Assembly: GCA_910588465.1 (NCBI GenBank)
Contig: CAJUOP010000033.1
Coordinates: 1-8,503 of the forward strand
DNA from: an uncultured Christensenellaceae bacterium
GTDB taxonomy: Bacteria > Bacillota > Clostridia > Christensenellales > Borkfalkiaceae
DNA length: 8,503 nucleotides
Direction of reading: 5' to 3'
The number at the start of each line of letters is the position of its first letter. Within the stretch, counting starts at the first letter, position 1. The position numbers were made by a program, and so were the translations under genes. The notes under the pieces were generated by a model. The model saw only the letters and a program-made list of their open reading frames with translations, was not told where the DNA came from and did not search any database. Positions 5,172 to 8,503 of this stretch are shown here, piece by piece.

Positions 5172-7281
5172 AGCTGTCAATATCACGGTGAGCGTGTTTG
5201 TTTCGTTTGCGTTCGTATTGCTCGGCGTGTTCGTGTTTTCTTCGTCCTATCTGCGGTTTTGGGAAACGATGACAGAGTTCGGACAGTCAATCGCGTTTTA
5301 CTTCTGCGAGATATTCGGTATTGAGCACGGTATCGTGCCAAGCGTGAACGCACCGTCGCATGTCGTCGGGAACATGATAAAGTTGCCGGACAATTTAGAC
5401 GGATTCAAAGAGAATACACAGTCGTATTTATCATTACTGTTTAGCGGGCAGAACTTCGTCGGGTGGTGGGGTACAGTTACGGGAACGCTTGCAACGCTTT
5501 CCAAAGTCCTCGTTTTGCTGTTGCCCTGTGCGGTAGGACTGTGGTTCGTTATTCGGTGGCTGTACGGCAGAAGTAACCGCAGGCATAACAAGGACACCGT
5601 GCCGCTTGTTGTATTCAAGTTTATATCGAGATGCACCTATCAACCGATTAAACAGTTTGTGAGAGGGTATGTCTGTTTTCTGCGCGAACACGGTTGGATC
5701 TGGCGGTGTTGGGTTGCAGTGTGGGTGTTTCACTTCAACCTCGCGTCTATTTTCATGGGCTTTTTAGCGTATTACTTCTACTTCGCTGTGTCCTTCGATT
5801 TAACGACGATTTACCCGCAGATATGCAGATTTTTTATCGACGTGCAGATACCGTTCAGATATTTTCCGTATTGGAGCTTACTGTTCGTCGCATGGCATCT
5901 TTTTCAGCGTTGGCGCAGAAGAATAGCGTTATCACGGTTACGCCGTTACGAGGCGCGCAACTGCGGGTTCATCAACGAGCTGCCTATCGTATCTATCACC
6001 TGCGGCAGCATGGGCAAGAAAAAGACGACGGCAATCACGGACATGACGCTATCGCAAGAAGTCATGTTCCGTCAGAAGGCGTTGGAGATCTTGCAACGCA
6101 ACGACATGAAGTTCCCGTTCTTCCCGTGGATCATGTTCGAGAAGGAATTACAGAATTGCATGGAGTACGGCACGGTGTATAACCTAGCCACGGTCAAGGC
6201 ATGGGTGGGATTAAAGCGGACAAGGTTCATGCGGCATCACAACGCAAGGTGGCAGCTATACGGCTATGACGTGCAGAGATACGGCTTTACATACGATGAC
6301 ACGTTGTGTGTAAGCGCGCTGTTTGACGTGCTCGAAACTTACGCGCAAGCCTATTTTATCTATGTGATCGAAAGCAGTCTTATTGTGGCGAACTATTCTA
6401 TCCGTTCGGATAATGTCTTTATGGACGAGGGGAATTTCCCTATGTGGCTTTCGGACTTCTTTCCGCAAGGTCATAGGCGAAACAGCAGGCACGCACATAT
6501 TCTGGACTTCGACGTTCTGCGGCTCGGCAAGAAGGTGATCGAGAACAATCCGAACGCGGGGAGCTTCGAGTTCGGTGTTGTGGCAATTACGGAGATCGGC
6601 AAGGAGCGCGGGAATAACCTTGAACTGCAAGAGAAGAAAAAGAAGGACGAAGAAGCCAATCAAAAGAACGACCTTTTCAACGCGTGGCTGAAAATGTGTA
6701 GGCATAGCGCGACAGTAGATAACTTCCCGTTTATCAAAGTATTTACGGACGAGCAAAGACCGGAGAGTTGGGGAGCGGACGCCCGCGATTTGTGCGATAT
6801 CGTCAACATTGCAAGTTCGTCGAAACAGAAGCTCGCATATCCGTTTTATACGATAGAGGACATGATAGCGGAGTGGAGCTTTAACCGCTTTATCAACCTT
6901 TACTACGACTTCCGTTTTCGCAGGGGCGATAACACCTTACTCGTACATATTCTCAAAAGCGTTACGGCGTGGATATGGAAGCGGAACGTGCGGGTGTATA
7001 ACCGCTATGGGTATAACACGTTGAAAATCGAGAAGGAGCGCGGCACGATGGACGGGAAAGTGGAAAGCAAAAAATACTATATCATGAATCGTAAGATTTA
7101 CGCCCGCCGTTTCTCCACGGACTGCTTCTCGGATTACTTCAACGATATGGCACGGCAATCACGAGTAGGCTTGAATGATTACCGCGAGTACGTGACGGAG
7201 AAAGCAAGCGTGGACGAACTTTTAGCGCAGAATAGCTATTTTATCAACGGCTTGTACCATATCGGCGGAGGCACGCCGTGA
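5164..7281 (+). CDS. Multi-span membrane P-loop ATPase, Zot/pI-like (HerA/FtsK group); candidate assembly or DNA-export motor
   Basis: GGAGG at 5151-5155 lies eight bases before the ATG. The N-terminal third is membranous: hydrophobic spans at about 7-29, 110-133, 183-210 and 232-247, with basic loops (RWRRR) before the ATPase part. The P-loop is at 281-288 (GSMGKKKT): compared with the usual GxxGxGK[ST], only the third glycine is replaced, by K286, while K287 and T288 are kept. A Walker B-like strand follows at 417-422 (NVFMDE) with the DE-x4-W spacing seen in Zot/pI proteins, then SRHAHILDFD (441-450), a further strand AITEIGKERG (474-483), a charged Lys/Glu coil (487-501) and a Q-R-P motif at 531-533 typical of HerA/FtsK-type motors. 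Ff pI is about 350 residues with the ATPase first and one membrane span after it; here the order is reversed and the length doubled, as in coupling-protein motors. The gene sits between a small membrane peptide and the HUH initiator, overlapping both, which fits ssDNA virion extrusion; conjugative DNA transfer is the alternative. Confidence 0.65.
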   Translation: MRRAVNITVSVFVSFAFVLLGVFVFSSSYLRFWETMTEFGQSIAFYFCEIFGIEHGIVPSVNAPSHVVGNMIKLPDNLDGFKENTQSYLSLLFSGQNFVGWWGTVTGTLATLSKVLVLLLPCAVGLWFVIRWLYGRSNRRHNKDTVPLVVFKFISRCTYQPIKQFVRGYVCFLREHGWIWRCWVAVWVFHFNLASIFMGFLAYYFYFAVSFDLTTIYPQICRFFIDVQIPFRYFPYWSLLFVAWHLFQRWRRRIALSRLRRYEARNCGFINELPIVSITCGSMGKKKTTAITDMTLSQEVMFRQKALEILQRNDMKFPFFPWIMFEKELQNCMEYGTVYNLATVKAWVGLKRTRFMRHHNARWQLYGYDVQRYGFTYDDTLCVSALFDVLETYAQAYFIYVIESSLIVANYSIRSDNVFMDEGNFPMWLSDFFPQGHRRNSRHAHILDFDVLRLGKKVIENNPNAGSFEFGVVAITEIGKERGNNLELQEKKKKDEEANQKNDLFNAWLKMCRHSATVDNFPFIKVFTDEQRPESWGADARDLCDIVNIASSSKQKLAYPFYTIEDMIAEWSFNRFINLYYDFRFRRGDNTLLVHILKSVTAWIWKRNVRVYNRYGYNTLKIEKERGTMDGKVESKKYYIMNRKIYARRFSTDCFSDYFNDMARQSRVGLNDYREYVTEKASVDELLAQNSYFINGLYHIGGGTP
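7267..7280 (+). promoter_or_regulatory. Ribosome site that supports a GTG start for the HUH initiator gene
   Basis: GGAGG at 7267-7271 lies six bases before GTG at 7278-7280. The GTG overlaps the TGA of the upstream 705-aa gene (7279-7281) in a GTGA junction, the arrangement expected for terminating ribosomes to restart. No in-frame ATG nearby has a comparable site, so GTG is the preferred start. Confidence 0.75.
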
Positions 7282-8393
7282 AAGAGTTGAAATACCATAC
7301 GCCGCCTCCGTTGAAAGTAGAGGGGTTTTATCCGCAGTGTAAGGTGTATTCAGACGGCAGTCATTATATCGCAATCCCACACACGGAAAAGCCGTATAAG
7401 CCGCGCCCGAAGAAGAAAGAGGAAGTTATTACGGTGAAGCCACCAAGTGAGAACAAGCCGCTCGCCGAGGAAGAAATAGCACTTCAAAAAGATAGCGTGC
7501 CGCCGATTGACGGTGCGCTATTACCGCTTGAAAAAATAGCGGTTATGGGTGAACTGTCGAAAAAGGAAAGTACGGGAAAAACGGAAGAATCCGCGAATAT
7601 CCTGCAACCGGGCGAGCGCAGAATGACGAAGAAAGAGCTGTTCAACGAGCTGTATCAGGAATATGTGATTTTGAAGAAGCGTGAGCGTAAAGAAAAGTTG
7701 ATTGCGGCTCTGCGCCCGTATTTTAAGACGGACGACGCTACAAAATTTTTTGTGGAAAGCAATCTCGAACGAAAGCAGAGGAATCTGATTGCGCGGCGGA
7801 TACGGTTGACGCGGAAGATTAACCTGCACGAGTTCAATTTTTTCGTGACTTTTACATACAGCGATAAGCTGCACACGGAGGAGAGTTTCAAAAAGGGGTT
7901 GAAGTCCACGCTCAAAAACTTTTCAACGCGCAAAGGTTGGCGGTACGTCGGGGTGTGGGAGCGTTCGCCCGAAAAACATCGGCTGCACTTTCACGGGCTT
8001 TTCTACATTCCTGAAGGCACTATGCCGAGTGAGCTGGACGAACGGGAGGATTACAGCTTTGCAACGCATAGAAGGCAGACGATCCACGAATGCACTTACT
8101 TCGCGTATCGGTTCGGACGGAACGATTTTGAGGCGATTACGGATATGCAGAAGTTAGGGAATGCCGTAGCGTATATCATGAAATATTTGGAAAAGACGGG
8201 CGAGAAGATTGTATATTCCAAGGGCTTGCCGCAGTATTTCATATCCGATATTGTAGAGGACGACGTAGTAACGACAATGGGCTTGGAGGATAAGAAGCTG
8301 TTGCTCTTTGACGACTTCGGCTGTTGGGACGAAGGGGAGTATCTCGGCGCAGTGAGCAAAGACGTGATCAAGCAGATGCGCAAAGCAAACTGA
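7278..8393 (+). CDS. HUH-superfamily rolling-circle replication initiator (two-tyrosine type)
   Basis: The start codon is GTG. Residues 1-180 are an extension without HUH motifs: a Pro/Lys/Glu-rich, probably disordered stretch (38-112), then basic helices (114-180). The catalytic part begins with motif 1, FFVTFTYSD (188-196), followed by motif 2, HRLHFHGLFY (234-243), in which H237 and H239 are the metal-binding HUH pair, and motif 3, YIMKYLEK (299-306), with Y299 and Y303 spaced as in the phiX174 gpA group (Y-x3-Y with lysines). Such proteins nick one strand of the origin, stay bound through tyrosine and reseal the displaced circle; two tyrosines allow repeated rounds of replication. The gene is last in an overlapping operon after the membrane ATPase and lies directly upstream of a hairpin region with CTTGAT boxes, as expected if the origin is next to its initiator. 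All key residues are present. A plasmid Rep or mobilization relaxase is a less likely reading, since the paired-tyrosine motif favours ssDNA-phage-type replication. Confidence 0.85.
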   Translation: MKELKYHTPPPLKVEGFYPQCKVYSDGSHYIAIPHTEKPYKPRPKKKEEVITVKPPSENKPLAEEEIALQKDSVPPIDGALLPLEKIAVMGELSKKESTGKTEESANILQPGERRMTKKELFNELYQEYVILKKRERKEKLIAALRPYFKTDDATKFFVESNLERKQRNLIARRIRLTRKINLHEFNFFVTFTYSDKLHTEESFKKGLKSTLKNFSTRKGWRYVGVWERSPEKHRLHFHGLFYIPEGTMPSELDEREDYSFATHRRQTIHECTYFAYRFGRNDFEAITDMQKLGNAVAYIMKYLEKTGEKIVYSKGLPQYFISDIVEDDVVTTMGLEDKKLLLFDDFGCWDEGEYLGAVSKDVIKQMRKAN

Positions 8394-8423
8394 AAGGAAA
8401 AGTCTGTCAAAATACGGTGTAAA

Positions 8424-8503
8424 ATCAAGATACCGCGCGACGGTGAGAGCGGGCGCTTCGCCAAGCGGATTAGCGGCGAAGCCCCGCCCGTCTGCGCCTT
8501 GAT
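8424..8503. other. Candidate double-strand origin: hairpin between inverted CTTGAT boxes (may extend past the window)
   Basis: Thirty bases after the HUH gene stop, ATCAAG (8424-8429, reading TATCTTGAT on the - strand) is mirrored by CTTGAT at the last six bases (8498-8503), and a strong hairpin lies between them. CTTGAT with a following A is the conserved nick core of phiX174 and pC194-type origins, cut between TTG and AT. The - strand copy has the full CTTGAT preceded by TAT; for the + strand copy the next base lies outside the window. Function is inferred from the motif, the hairpin and adjacency to a two-tyrosine HUH initiator. Confidence 0.45.
8449..8487. repeat. Long interrupted hairpin downstream of the HUH initiator gene
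   Basis: Pairing runs G8449-G8453 with C8483-C8487, then G8455-C8462 with G8475-C8482 (GCTTCGCC/GGCGAAGC), then G8465-C8466 with G8473-C8474, closing a 6-base loop GGATTA. C8454 and A8463-A8464 are bulged. That is 15 GC-rich base pairs. No T-run follows on either strand (CCGTCTGCG on the right; CTCACCG on the left reading the - strand), so it is a poor intrinsic terminator and better fits an origin or packaging structure. A smaller ACCG/CGGT hairpin sits just before it (8432-8444). Confidence 0.75.

Noticed and set aside
5694..6182. Open frame of 162 codons on the + strand within the 705-aa gene
   Set aside because: Different frame over coding sequence with membrane spans and P-loop; the product is low-complexity and His/Arg-rich as expected of a shadow frame.
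6256..6756. Open frame of 166 codons on the - strand opposite the ATPase domain
   Set aside because: Overlaps the Walker B and downstream motif coding region; no ribosome site or domain was recognised.
8449..8487. Intrinsic terminator after the HUH gene
   Set aside because: The hairpin is strong but no T-run follows on either strand, so an origin or packaging structure is preferred.

Overview
The window looks like part of a bacterial accessory element built around single-stranded-DNA replication, most likely an inovirus-like (filamentous phage-like) prophage of a Gram-positive, Clostridia-type host. The host guess rests on strong purine-rich Shine-Dalgarno sites before most genes (AAGGAGG, GGAGGGGG, GGAGG), a consensus TTGACA/TAAAAT promoter, an AAA_14/DUF4143 ATPase of a kind common in anaerobic gut Firmicutes, and the absence of any outer-membrane secretin. 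No rRNA, tRNA, CRISPR array, transposase or integrase is visible, so host and integration mode remain inferred.

Layout. Left block, + strand, 1-3672: the 3' end of a beta-rich protein, then two exported or membrane-anchored proteins with good ribosome sites and gaps of 12-15 bases. The first (407 aa) has an N-terminal membrane anchor, a proline-rich linker and two tandem repeat domains. The second (730 aa) has a signal peptide, a large ectodomain, a C-terminal membrane segment and a highly charged tail, the topology expected of a phage adsorption/minor coat protein. Middle block, - strand, 3674-5053: a self-contained cassette of near-consensus promoter, AAA_14/DUF4143 ATPase gene and intrinsic terminator, facing against the rest, like a phage 'moron' or cargo gene. 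Right block, + strand, 5073-8393: three overlapping genes for a 32-aa single-span membrane peptide, a 705-aa multi-span membrane ATPase resembling the Zot/pI-HerA/FtsK group, and a 371-aa HUH rolling-circle initiator with paired tyrosines. The right edge, 8394-8503, is non-coding and holds a strong interrupted hairpin between inverted copies of CTTGAT, the core of the phiX174/pC194-type nick site, so it is a candidate replication origin.

How the parts would work together (inference): the HUH protein nicks the adjacent origin and makes single-stranded circles; the membrane ATPase drives extrusion or assembly; the small hydrophobic peptide and the two surface proteins would be virion or envelope components. 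The major coat protein and single-strand-binding protein are not visible and may lie left of the window. The main alternative is a small conjugative or mobilizable rolling-circle element in which the 705-aa protein is a coupling-type ATPase.

No gene-free stretch exceeds 300 bases. 3673-3768 holds the - strand terminator and little else, 4993-5072 the - strand promoter with an overlapping inverted repeat, and 8394-8503 the candidate origin.
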